Assembly (NCBI GenBank): GCA_016125005.1
Contig: WGMQ01000005.1
Span: 62,001 to 126,000 of the forward strand
Source of the DNA: a bacterium
Lineage (GTDB): Bacteria > Sumerlaeota > Sumerlaeia > SLMS01
Reading direction: 5' to 3'
DNA: 64,000 nt
A program made the translations under genes and the position numbers. Positions 1-9,565 of the stretch are shown here, piece by piece. The notes below the pieces were generated by a model that was not told the DNA's origin, did no database searches, and worked only from the letters and a program-made list of their open reading frames with translations. How positions within the stretch are numbered: the stretch's first letter is position 1; each line of letters begins with the position of its first letter.

Positions 1-2
1 AC

Positions 3-614
3 GCGGACGACAACTACTTCCAGGGTACGGCTCCTGCCTTCATCGAGAACTCGACCGCACTTGATGACACCAACATCGACGGTGAGCAGCCCGCAGACCA
101 GCTCCCCACCTTCCCCGTCCTCGATAGCGATGGCGACGGCATCAACGACGACGCCGAAACCGCTCTTGGAACGAACCCCAACAACGCCGACAGCGACAAC
201 GACGGTATCCCGGACGGCGTTGAAGTCCGCCTCGGTCTGAATCCCCTCGTGATCGAGTCCAACACCGACACCGACGGCGACAAGATCCCCGATGCGGTGG
301 AACTCGTCCTCGGCACCAACGCCAACGATGCCGACACCGACAATGACGGTATCCGCGACGACTACGAAGTGCTCGTTGGTACCGATCCGACCAGCGCCAG
401 CCAGACGCCTTCCTTCGGCGACGCTGACGAGAACGGCACCACCAACGCCACGGACGCGACCAAGATCCTGGAAGCCTTCCTCCAGATCAGCGTCCTCAAC
501 GTCACCAACCGCGACCGCGTGGACATCAACCGCGACGGACGCGTGGACAACGTCGACGCCGTGATCCTCTATCAGCGCACGCTCGGCAATATCCCCTACG
601 TTCCGTTCCCATAA
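3..614 (+). CDS. C-terminal part of a secreted protein with thrombospondin type 3-like calcium repeats and a dockerin-like C-terminus (5' truncated by window edge)
   Basis: Frame +3 is open from the window edge: DSDGDGINDDAETALGTNPNNADSDNDGIPDGVEV...; then two Ca-loop repeats GDADENGTTNATDATKILEAFL and VDINRDGRVDNVDAVILYQRTLGN. Confidence 0.85.
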   Translation, partial: ADDNYFQGTAPAFIENSTALDDTNIDGEQPADQLPTFPVLDSDGDGINDDAETALGTNPNNADSDNDGIPDGVEVRLGLNPLVIESNTDTDGDKIPDAVELVLGTNANDADTDNDGIRDDYEVLVGTDPTSASQTPSFGDADENGTTNATDATKILEAFLQISVLNVTNRDRVDINRDGRVDNVDAVILYQRTLGNIPYVPFP

Positions 615-642
615 GAACTGAACCAAGGAACAACAGCCAATC

Positions 643-676
643 AGCGCCGGGATGGCTTCAGGGCCTTCCCGGCGCT
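643..676 (+). terminator. Putative intergenic hairpin/terminator
   Basis: agcgccggga ... tcccggcgct inverted repeat just after the stop codon; no long T tract. Confidence 0.45.
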
Positions 677-728
677 CCCCCTCGACTCCACCTCCCCTGA
701 GAGACCTACAAAGGAGAACTAAACGAAC

Positions 729-1364
729 ATGAAAAAAGTGACAACCATCCTCTCAACCTGTCTTGCTCTGGCCACCTCGGTCGCATTCGCAGGTTCACCA
801 AACCTAACGATCACCGCCGAACGTGTCAGCTCTAACTCCGTGAGCGCTGGCGAACCACTCGTCGTCAAGTTCTCCATCACCAACAATGGGCCTGATCAGG
901 CACCCCAGTCGGCCACCTTCCGTATCCGTTTTGACGATACCTACCTGACCTGGGTTGGCGCCACCAACCTGCCCAACGATGCCGGCTTTGCCACTGGTGT
1001 CACCTACGGCTCCGCGCAGTCGGACGGCGACATGGGTGCTCCGGTTACCTCCGCATCCCCCGACAGTGACGCCAGCGCCCTGCCGGACTATGTCGACCTG
1101 GCCACCATCGGCCCGCCGACCTTCCCCGCCACCATCAAGACCCCGATCCTGGCCTACGCCAAGTTCACCGTGACGGCAGCAGGTCAGGCCGCGTCCAACT
1201 TTCAGGTCGCCGCGGACGTCAAAGATGCGAGCACAAACCACTTTCCCGTGATCAGCCTCGCTCCCCCGGCCGTAAACAGCCTTGACGGTGTTTCCGACGC
1301 CAACCTCACCTTTGCACCAGCCAACATTACCACGGTGAGTGATTGGACCCTCCTTGGCGAATAA
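729..1364 (+). CDS. Secreted protein with a CARDB/cohesin-like beta-sandwich domain
   Basis: Signal peptide MKKVTTILSTCLALATSVAFA; domain pattern SVSAGEPLVVKFSITNNGP...FRIRFDDTYLTWVGAT...LAYAKFTVTA; ends VSDWTLLGE. Confidence 0.75.
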   Translation: MKKVTTILSTCLALATSVAFAGSPNLTITAERVSSNSVSAGEPLVVKFSITNNGPDQAPQSATFRIRFDDTYLTWVGATNLPNDAGFATGVTYGSAQSDGDMGAPVTSASPDSDASALPDYVDLATIGPPTFPATIKTPILAYAKFTVTAAGQAASNFQVAADVKDASTNHFPVISLAPPAVNSLDGVSDANLTFAPANITTVSDWTLLGE

Positions 1365-1439
1365 GGGCTTGCCTCGGAGTCCGTACTCTCTGTAGCAATT
1401 TTGGACACCATTCAGAAGGACCAATTCTTGGAGAAAACG

Positions 1440-4400
1440 ATGATGGTCTTAAACCCTCGATACATCATCCTCGCTCTGTGGCTCTCCCTGGTCATGGCAT
1501 TCCATGGTCAGGGATTTGCCGATGCCGTCGTTTCGACGCGCATCGCGAGTGGAGATCCTGCCGTTGCAGGTTCCACTTTCACAGTAGCGGTGGACGTCGA
1601 CAGTGATGCCGAGCTTCCGCACGCCGTAGCGCTGAGGCTTAGCTACCCGACCGATTCCGTCGAGTTCCTCGGCGTAAACGACGGGGTCCTGGGAACCGCC
1701 TCGGCCAGCAACGCCATGGGCGTCGCTCCCAACGTGTTCCGCAACATCGCCACCATTGGCGATTCCAGCCACGGAACTTCCACCACGCTTGCCTTCACGG
1801 TTGATTTCCGCACGCTCGTGAATGCTGCGGAAAACTTCGACATCACCGTCGACGCCGACAGCAACACGCCGGCGAACGTCATTGGTGCCGATCCGTTTCC
1901 GACGCTGACTGCCACCTACGACAGCAGCGCCACCACGGGCCTCGCCCCTGTCATCCCCTCCGCGATCATCAGCACGTCGCTCGCCAGCTCTCCTTCTGTT
2001 GGCGGTGACCAGTTCGATGTGGCGGTGGCTGTCAGCAGCAACCCGTTCACACTCGTCCCGACCTCCTTCTCTGCTCGCCTGACCTACGACGCGGCCCTCG
2101 TTAGCTACGTCGGCTTCACCGATGGCGACCTCGGACCGGTTTCGGTCGGCAACGAGATGGGCACCTCGCCCAACAACTACCGCGATATCGCTTCGCTCGG
2201 CAACATTCCCAACGCGAACCTCCTGGCAGCCCTCGGCACCTTCACCTTCAAGGTGAATGACTGCATCACTGGGCCGGCCAGCATCGCCATTGGTGTGGAA
2301 GCCGATCCCTCCGCTACCGCCACCCTGATCGAGGTCGACGTGCCGAACAGCACCGTCTCCGAGATCCGCAGCGCGTTCGACAGCACCGCCACCGCGGCGA
2401 TTGCTGCCGACAAGGCCGCTGACGCCATCGCCTTCTCGGTTCCCTCGATTGCCACCTCCGGCACCGAGCGCGAGTCTGTCGCTAGCGTTTCCGTCTCTCT
2501 CAACAACCTGGTCGCCTGCCCCGTTGACGTCACTCTGGTCTCCGACCAGTCCTGGCTCTCCGTGGTGCCGAACTCGACGACCGTCGCCGCCTCCGGCTCC
2601 GTCCTCGTCAACCTCAACGTTGACCCGGGCACGCTCCCCGCGGGCTCTTACAGCGCCAACGTGACCGCGACGTCCGCCGACGGGTCCGGCTCTGCCGTCC
2701 TCGTTGTCGACCTGACCCTCAACTCGCTTCCCTCCGTTCTGGTGGCCACCAGCGTCACCAACGCTCCCGCCACCGCGGGCGACATCTTCACGGTCGGCCT
2801 GACCGTTGCCGACAACCCCACGACGGGCCTTACCCCGACTGCGGCTGTCGTTCGCCTGAACTTCGACTCTGCCGTGGTTGACGTCCTTCCCGGCAGCCTC
2901 ACCAGCGGCGACCTCGGTCCTGCCTCCATCAGCCCCGTCCAGGGCAGCTCGCCCAACAACTGGGTGACGATCGGCACGCTCGGCGACGTCAACAATGCCA
3001 ACGAGCTTCCGGCCATCGCTTCCGTTTCCTTCCAGGTTAAGGAATGCCTCACCGGAACCACCTCGATCTCCATCATCGCTGGCGAGGACAACTCTGCCGC
3101 CAGCCCGCTGCTCGACGTGATCGTTGCTCCGCCCGCGCAGAACAAGATTCTGGCCACCTTTGACTCGGCAGCCACGGCTGCCCTGTCCGCCGAGCCCGAC
3201 GCTGCCGACTTCGCGTTTGCCAGCGCCTCTGCTGACTTCGCCGGCATCGAGCGCGAGTTCGCCGCCACCAATGCTTCCGCCACCCTCAACAACCTGACCA
3301 ACTGCGACACCGACGTCACCTTCACCTCGAGCGACTCTTGGCTCACGGTTAACACGACGTCCGGCGTCCTCGCTGGCGCCGGTTCCCTCTCCGTCGACTA
3401 CACGGTCGACCCGGGCAACCTCCCCGCTGGCGTCTATTCCGCGACCATCACGGCCGTCGACGCTGCCAACACGGCCAGCGCCGTCTTCACCGTCAACCTG
3501 ACCCTCTCCAGCCTCCCGGTTGTTGAAGTTGCCACCAGCCTCGACGTCACCCCGGCCTCCGCCGGCGATCAGTTCAACGTCACGGTTGCTGTCTCCGATA
3601 ACCAGACCACCATCACCCCGACCGCCGCTATCGTTCGCCTCACCTTCGACGCCTCGGTCGTGACCCCCGTTGTCGGCTCCGCTGTTTCCGGCGACCTCGG
3701 CCCGGTCAGCGTCAGCAACGTCTCCGGTACCTCCCCCAACAACTGGGTGACCATCGGAACGCTCGGTGACGTCAACAACGCCTCCACCACGCCGGTCATC
3801 GCCACGGTTACCTTCGAGGTTGCCGAGTGCTTGACTGCCACCTCGACTCTCAACATCGTCGCCGGTGAAGATCCCTCCGCTCCGAGCCCGCTGGTCGACA
3901 TCGTTGTCGCCCCGCCCGCCACGAACAAGATCCTCGCCACCTTCGACTCGAATGCCACTTCCGGCATCTCGGTTGATCCGGACGCCATCAGCATCGCGTT
4001 CGTCCCCGCTGGTCCGATCGACCTGACCGTCAACCAGGGCAGCACCACTGCCGATGAGACGGTTCAGCTCTCCAACACCGCCAACTGCCCGACCTCGGTT
4101 ACCCTGACCAGCGACGCCGCATGGCTCTCCGCTGCGCCGGTTTCCGCCACTGTCGCTCCTGGCGTTGACGTTGACGTGACCCTCTCCTTCGACACCGCAT
4201 CGCTCGCTCCGGGCAGCTACACCGGAACGGTCACGGCTACCGGCACTCTGGGCGCCGTCTCCTCGATCACCGTCAACCTCACGGTCATTGAGAACGCCGT
4301 CATCGCACTCAGCACCAACAGCATCATCCAGACCCTTGACGCGGGAACGTCGACCACGGCGACCTTCGTCGTCAGCAACATTGGTGGCCGCGCCCTGAAC

Positions 4401-7190
4401 TTCACGGCCAGCGACGACGCTGACTGGATCTCCCTCAGCCCGGAGGTTGGTTCCCTCGCCCCCGCCACCAGCGACACGATCACGGTTGTGCTCGACGCTT
4501 CGAGCCTCCTCGCCCGCATCGCTCCCTACACGGCAACCATCACGGTGGCTGACGCCGCCGCGAACAACTCGCCCCAGACGATCAGTGTTGCGCTGACGGT
4601 CGTTGGCCAGCCGACCATTGCGGTCGCTCCTCCTTCCATCACCCGCACAATCAACGAGGGCACCAACGCCGCTCCGACGTCGCTGACTCTCAGCAACACC
4701 GGCACGGACGTCCTGAACTACACGGCCACCTCGACGGCCGCTTGGGTTTCTGTTGCTCCGAACGGTGGCAGCGTTGCCGCCGGCGGCTTCACGAACCTCA
4801 ACGTGACCTTCAATACCGCCGCTCTGCCGCCGACCGCTCCGGGCACTCCGCTCACCGCGTCGATCATCGTTGCCGACCCGAACGCCACCAACGGTCAGGT
4901 TGTTGTCCCCGTCACCTTGACGATCAACAACGTGATCGACCCGGCTGTCATTGCCAGCACGGTCATCAGCGGCAACCCCTGCGTCCCGGGCAGCACCTTC
5001 ACGGTTCGCTATCAGGTCGCCACCAACGGTGAGACGGGCCTCATCGCCCGCAACTTCACCTTCGCGGTTGAATACAACACGAACGCCATCGAGTTTGTCT
5101 CCGCAGTCAAGGGCCAGCTCGGTAACCTCGACGTTGTCAACAACCCGCCTGTTGCAACCCCGCCGAACAATGCAACGCACGTGCTGACGAGCAACTTCTT
5201 CTTCGGCAACCCCACCAATGCGACCCCGGTCCTGGCTGACGTAACCTTCCGCGTGAAGGAAACCGGCTTCCTCGCACCGTACAGCATCACGATGGCCTCC
5301 TTTAACGGGAACTTCCCGCTGACCGGTGGCCTGCCCAACACCTCCATCGGCAGCACGCGCATCGACAGCATCTTCGACGCGTCCGCTACCTCCGGCTTGG
5401 GCCTCTGCCCGATTCTGGAAGTCAACCCGCTTGACTTCGCCCAGACGATCGACATCGGCAACGATGCCGCTTCTGAGCAGTCCATCGTCGAGAACCTCGG
5501 CAACGTCGATCTCAACTACACTGCCACCTCCAACGTGGCTTGGATCACCCCGACCCCCGCTTCTGCCACGCTCGCTGCTGGCACGAGCACCACGCTGACC
5601 CTGAACTTCAACACCGCTGGCCTCCCCGGCGGCGAGTATGTGGGTGTTGTGACGATTGCCGACGCGGCCGCCGTCAACAGCCCGCTCGAAATCACGGTTA
5701 GCATCACCATCATCGATCCGAACCCGCCGGTCCTCGGTCTCGACCGTACCGACATCGCCGTCGCCATCGACGAGCGCACCAACGCAGCCGACGAAACCGT
5801 TGTCTTCAGCAATGATGGCATCGGTGGCGCCCTGACCTACTCGCTCTCCAGCAGCGCCCCCTGGCTCTCCGCCGGTCCCGCCGCTGGCATCATCGACGCG
5901 GGCACGACCTCCACGGTTACGCTCTCCTTCAACACCGCCGCGCTGGCACCGGGCTCTTACTCCGGCACCATCACCGCGACCGGTAACTTCACCAACTCTC
6001 CGCAGACCATCAGCGTCGACCTCACGGTCAACGACGTCGTGACTGCTCCGGCCGACACCATTGCCTTCGGCTTTGATGCCAACAATGAAGGCTGGTCGTT
6101 CTTCAGCCCCGCCCTCAACCTCACCGGCATCGGAATCTCCGACATCGGCACGAGCAATGAAGGCGCGATCGCCGGCTCCATCGACCTCGTCACCAGCACG
6201 ACCAAGACCTTCGCTTACTGGTCTTCGCCGCGCTTCGACATCGTCACCGACACGGACAACGTGACCCCGGGTGCTGTGGCCATCGGCGGCACGTCTGGTT
6301 CCGACTCCCTGTTCCGCCTCGCTGTCAACGTCTCCACCGACGTCACCTCTAAGGCTCTGGTTCCGACCTTCCGCCTCCGTACCTCGGCGTGGGATTGGCA
6401 GCAGGCTGACGTCCTCGTGGTGACCTCGACCGACATCGCTGGCAACTCCGGCATCGAGTACCTGCCGGATGCAGCTGGCCGTGACTACATCCAGTACTTC
6501 ACGCAGCCCGCTGGCTCCAGCAGCTTCCGCGTCGACTTGGATGTGACGAACTTTGACCCGCTGGATCAGGCCGCTTCCGTCCTGAAGATCAACGGCGTCG
6601 AAGTCGCTGCCTCCTCGCAGACCGACTTGGCCTCCTCTGGCAACGAGACAGAGGTCGTCAACCTCGACCTGACCAGCAGCAGCGCCGGCTTCACCTCCGG
6701 CACCCTGCCGCTGCTCTTCGGCGAGCCGATCTTCACCGCCGATGCCAACGGCCTCGGAATCACCGGTGTTGGCAACGTGACTAAGGGTGCCAACCCTGAC
6801 GACCGTTTCCCCAACCCGCTGCCTGTCGTTGACTACGGCGCTTGGGAACTCAACGCGTTCGACGCGACCTTCACCGCTGGCACGACTTATCGCATCGACT
6901 TCACCGTCGGTACGAACGCCACCAACGTGATGGACGTCCCGACGTTCCGTCTCCGTACCAACGCCGCCTCGCAGGTGTTCGCTTCCTACGTGAACATCAA
7001 CTCGAGCAACGGTGCCTCGAACATCCCGACGGCTGGCAACCCTGTCACCTACTCGATGTTCCTCGAGGCTCCGGCCGAGATCGACGGCGACTTCTGGATC
7101 TTCGCCTTCGAGTACATCTACTCGAGCGATACGGATGACAGCCGCGATGCCGCCATCTTCCTCGAAAACCTCCGCGTCCGGGCTTACTAA
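1440..7190 (+). CDS. Giant secreted modular protein: cohesin-like modules interspersed with BACON-like domains, C-terminal beta-sandwich region
   Basis: Signal peptide at MMVLNPRYIILALWLSLVMAFHGQGFA; repeated modules GDLGPVSVSN..GTSPNNWVTIGTLGDVNNA..ATVTFEV.EC and BACON-type W[IL]S..P..G....G......L..G.Y...I. Confidence 0.8.
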   Translation: MMVLNPRYIILALWLSLVMAFHGQGFADAVVSTRIASGDPAVAGSTFTVAVDVDSDAELPHAVALRLSYPTDSVEFLGVNDGVLGTASASNAMGVAPNVFRNIATIGDSSHGTSTTLAFTVDFRTLVNAAENFDITVDADSNTPANVIGADPFPTLTATYDSSATTGLAPVIPSAIISTSLASSPSVGGDQFDVAVAVSSNPFTLVPTSFSARLTYDAALVSYVGFTDGDLGPVSVGNEMGTSPNNYRDIASLGNIPNANLLAALGTFTFKVNDCITGPASIAIGVEADPSATATLIEVDVPNSTVSEIRSAFDSTATAAIAADKAADAIAFSVPSIATSGTERESVASVSVSLNNLVACPVDVTLVSDQSWLSVVPNSTTVAASGSVLVNLNVDPGTLPAGSYSANVTATSADGSGSAVLVVDLTLNSLPSVLVATSVTNAPATAGDIFTVGLTVADNPTTGLTPTAAVVRLNFDSAVVDVLPGSLTSGDLGPASISPVQGSSPNNWVTIGTLGDVNNANELPAIASVSFQVKECLTGTTSISIIAGEDNSAASPLLDVIVAPPAQNKILATFDSAATAALSAEPDAADFAFASASADFAGIEREFAATNASATLNNLTNCDTDVTFTSSDSWLTVNTTSGVLAGAGSLSVDYTVDPGNLPAGVYSATITAVDAANTASAVFTVNLTLSSLPVVEVATSLDVTPASAGDQFNVTVAVSDNQTTITPTAAIVRLTFDASVVTPVVGSAVSGDLGPVSVSNVSGTSPNNWVTIGTLGDVNNASTTPVIATVTFEVAECLTATSTLNIVAGEDPSAPSPLVDIVVAPPATNKILATFDSNATSGISVDPDAISIAFVPAGPIDLTVNQGSTTADETVQLSNTANCPTSVTLTSDAAWLSAAPVSATVAPGVDVDVTLSFDTASLAPGSYTGTVTATGTLGAVSSITVNLTVIENAVIALSTNSIIQTLDAGTSTTATFVVSNIGGRALNFTASDDADWISLSPEVGSLAPATSDTITVVLDASSLLARIAPYTATITVADAAANNSPQTISVALTVVGQPTIAVAPPSITRTINEGTNAAPTSLTLSNTGTDVLNYTATSTAAWVSVAPNGGSVAAGGFTNLNVTFNTAALPPTAPGTPLTASIIVADPNATNGQVVVPVTLTINNVIDPAVIASTVISGNPCVPGSTFTVRYQVATNGETGLIARNFTFAVEYNTNAIEFVSAVKGQLGNLDVVNNPPVATPPNNATHVLTSNFFFGNPTNATPVLADVTFRVKETGFLAPYSITMASFNGNFPLTGGLPNTSIGSTRIDSIFDASATSGLGLCPILEVNPLDFAQTIDIGNDAASEQSIVENLGNVDLNYTATSNVAWITPTPASATLAAGTSTTLTLNFNTAGLPGGEYVGVVTIADAAAVNSPLEITVSITIIDPNPPVLGLDRTDIAVAIDERTNAADETVVFSNDGIGGALTYSLSSSAPWLSAGPAAGIIDAGTTSTVTLSFNTAALAPGSYSGTITATGNFTNSPQTISVDLTVNDVVTAPADTIAFGFDANNEGWSFFSPALNLTGIGISDIGTSNEGAIAGSIDLVTSTTKTFAYWSSPRFDIVTDTDNVTPGAVAIGGTSGSDSLFRLAVNVSTDVTSKALVPTFRLRTSAWDWQQADVLVVTSTDIAGNSGIEYLPDAAGRDYIQYFTQPAGSSSFRVDLDVTNFDPLDQAASVLKINGVEVAASSQTDLASSGNETEVVNLDLTSSSAGFTSGTLPLLFGEPIFTADANGLGITGVGNVTKGANPDDRFPNPLPVVDYGAWELNAFDATFTAGTTYRIDFTVGTNATNVMDVPTFRLRTNAASQVFASYVNINSSNGASNIPTAGNPVTYSMFLEAPAEIDGDFWIFAFEYIYSSDTDDSRDAAIFLENLRVRAY

Positions 7191-7221
7191 TTACGTAACC
7201 CACGCAAGAAAACCTCTCCTG

Positions 7222-7253
7222 AATCCCCCCTGGGCTTGCCCGGGGGGGATTTT
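7222..7253 (+). terminator. Rho-independent terminator
   Basis: atccccccTGGGCTTGCCCgggggggatttt hairpin with T run after the giant gene. Confidence 0.8.
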
Positions 7254-7271
7254 CATGATGGCCTCCCAGTC

Positions 7272-8159
7272 ATGACACCACCTCCGGTCTCCATCGTCGT
7301 CCCCATCTACAACGAGGAACGAGGCCTGCCCGACGGCCTCCCCGCACTGCTGCAACTCCTCGACGGGCTTCCAGCCGGAAGCGAACTGCTTCTCGTCGAT
7401 GACGGCTCGACCGATCAGACCGCACATGTTCTCGACGAGGTGGTCGCTGCCAATCCCGGGCGCCCCATCCGGCGACTCTCCCACTGGCGCAATCTCGGGT
7501 ACGGCCGAGCTCTCAAGACCGGCATTCGAGCTGCGACGAACGAAGTCATCGTCATCAGCGACGCGGACGGCACCTACCCGACCGCGGCCATTCCTACCCT
7601 GCTTTCGTGCTTTGTGGACGAAGAGGCCGCGATGGTCGTCGGGGCCCGCCCCGTCGGTCAGCAACCGGCCATCCGCCGTCCCGCGAAGGCGGTTCTCCGC
7701 TGGCTTGCCGAGTACCTGACCGGTGCCCGTATTCCCGATCTGAACAGCGGTCTACGGGTCATGCGCCGTTCCGACTGCCTCCGTTTCGAGAACCTGCTCC
7801 CCAACGGCTTCAGCTTTACGACAACCATCACCATTGCACTGCTGTCCTCGGGCGAGAAGGTCCTCTATCATACGATCGAGTATCGGAAGCGGATTGGGAA
7901 TTCCAAAATCCGTCCCTTTGCCGACACCATCAACTTCCTGATCCTCATCATGCGGACCACGCTGGCGTTCGATCCGCTCAAGGTCTATGGCCCCATTGGC
8001 CTGCTGCTGCTCGCTGGCGGATTGGTCCTCTTCGTCCTCCGCCTGATTCTAACCCATCCGATCGGCATGGTCACGACTGTGGTGCTGGTGACCGCGGGCA
8101 TTCAGGTTCTGCTGCTCGGCCTGCTGGCCGATCTGGTCAACCGGCGGGGCCTGCGCTGA
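7272..8159 (+). CDS. Glycosyltransferase family 2 (dolichol-phosphate mannosyltransferase/GtrB-like) with C-terminal TM segments
   Basis: PVSIVVPIYNEERGLPDGL, LLLVDDGSTDQT, ISDADGTYP, C-terminal hydrophobic helices; internal ATG at 7272 is the likely start. Confidence 0.85.
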   Translation: MTPPPVSIVVPIYNEERGLPDGLPALLQLLDGLPAGSELLLVDDGSTDQTAHVLDEVVAANPGRPIRRLSHWRNLGYGRALKTGIRAATNEVIVISDADGTYPTAAIPTLLSCFVDEEAAMVVGARPVGQQPAIRRPAKAVLRWLAEYLTGARIPDLNSGLRVMRRSDCLRFENLLPNGFSFTTTITIALLSSGEKVLYHTIEYRKRIGNSKIRPFADTINFLILIMRTTLAFDPLKVYGPIGLLLLAGGLVLFVLRLILTHPIGMVTTVVLVTAGIQVLLLGLLADLVNRRGLR

Positions 8160-8260
8160 GGATTCGCGCATTCGCATGGCACTGGCCCAGCTTTCGCCAT
8201 TGTCATCGCGAGGTGTGCGCATGAATGCTCACCGCATAACGACATTGAGGGCGAGACCGC

Positions 8261-9559
8261 ATGGCAGATCCCAACAATCCGGAAGAAGCGAAGACCCCCG
8301 AATCGCAGTCTCAGCCTGGCGACGCGGTGCCACCGCCCCTTCCTCCGTCAGCCACAGGCGGTCCGTCCGTCGGACCTCCTGCGCCGCCCGAATCACCCTA
8401 TGCGGCGCCCCCGCGGCCCTCAGGTCCGCCGCCCCAGCCTGCGCAGGCTCCTCGTCCCAGCTACGGCTACGTTCCGCCCCAACCGGGCGCTCCCGGCGGC
8501 TACGGCGCGCCGCCTCCCGGCTATGCGCCGCCGCGGCCTCCCTATGGCATGCCACCTTCCCCGCAGGGCCCCGCCCCGCGCTCGCGCATGGTACCTCTGC
8601 TGATCGGCCTGGCTGTGTTTGCCTTTGTCATGGTGGGGGGTATCGTCGCGCTGATTGCCGGCCTGTCCGGCTCTGACAATAGCGGATCGTCCATCTATCC
8701 GTTCGGCGATCGCATGGCGATCCTCGACATCGAGGGTGTCCTCGGCGAAGGCCCGGAGTACGGTGCCAACACCAAGGTACTGGTCAGGCAGGTGAACGAG
8801 TGGACGGCAAATCCCAACATCAAGGGGATCCTTCTGCGCATCAATTCACCGGGCGGGGCAGTCAGCGCCACTCAGGATCTCTACTACGCGCTTGACGAGT
8901 TCTCGAAGACTGGACGTCCCGTGGTCGCCAGCATGGGCGACGTGGCCGCATCCGGCGGCTTCTACACTGCCATGGCCGCAGATCAAGTTTTTGCCAACGA
9001 GGGTAGCCTGACCGGCAGCATCGGCGTCATCCTCAGCTTCCTGAACTTCGAAGGCCTCCAGCAGAAGATCGGTGTCTATTCGCACAATGTGAAGAGCGGC
9101 AAGTTCAAGGACATCGGTTCCGGCTCCCGCCCCATGACCGAGGAGGAAGAAGCGCTCCTCAACACCATGATCCAGGATGTCTACGACCAGTTCCTCGAGG
9201 CGGTCATCGCCTCCCGCGGAGAGAAGGTTCGCGGTGTCATTGCCAGCCAGCTCAACATGCCCGCCGCATCCGTCAGCGATGAACAGATCGAAACCTACGT
9301 CCGTGGATTCGCCGACGGGCGCATCTTTTCCGGTCGTCAGGCCTATCAGGCCCAAATGATCGACAACGTCGGCACCTTCCAGACGGCTTTCGATGCGCTC
9401 TGCAAGAGCGCGGGCGTTCCCAACACCATCGCCACCGTCCGCGCTCCTGTTCGCAAGCAGGGGCTTTTTGGCGGCGTCGATTCCCTCGCCACAAAACTTC
9501 AAAACCTGCCGAGCGAGCCCTTCTCCAAGGTTCGTCTCGAGTACCGACTTGGTTGGTAA
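8261..9559 (+). CDS. sppA: Signal peptide peptidase SppA (S49 family) with proline-rich N-terminus
   Basis: IKGILLRINSPGGAVSATQDLYYAL...GDVAASGGFYTAMAADQVFANEGSLTGSIGVI; single TM after Pro-rich segment. Confidence 0.9.
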   Translation: MADPNNPEEAKTPESQSQPGDAVPPPLPPSATGGPSVGPPAPPESPYAAPPRPSGPPPQPAQAPRPSYGYVPPQPGAPGGYGAPPPGYAPPRPPYGMPPSPQGPAPRSRMVPLLIGLAVFAFVMVGGIVALIAGLSGSDNSGSSIYPFGDRMAILDIEGVLGEGPEYGANTKVLVRQVNEWTANPNIKGILLRINSPGGAVSATQDLYYALDEFSKTGRPVVASMGDVAASGGFYTAMAADQVFANEGSLTGSIGVILSFLNFEGLQQKIGVYSHNVKSGKFKDIGSGSRPMTEEEEALLNTMIQDVYDQFLEAVIASRGEKVRGVIASQLNMPAASVSDEQIETYVRGFADGRIFSGRQAYQAQMIDNVGTFQTAFDALCKSAGVPNTIATVRAPVRKQGLFGGVDSLATKLQNLPSEPFSKVRLEYRLGW

Positions 9560-9565
9560 ACCACA

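Noticed and set aside
1449-5180. 1243-aa minus-strand ORF opposite the giant protein gene
   Set aside because: Antisense shadow ORF; low-complexity R/G/D/V-rich composition typical of complement of high-GC codon usage, while the plus frame has signal peptide and domains.
8340-8580. Pro/Gly-rich repeat in SppA N-terminus as a separate repeat element
   Set aside because: Simple low-complexity proline-rich linker before the TM helix; common in membrane proteins.
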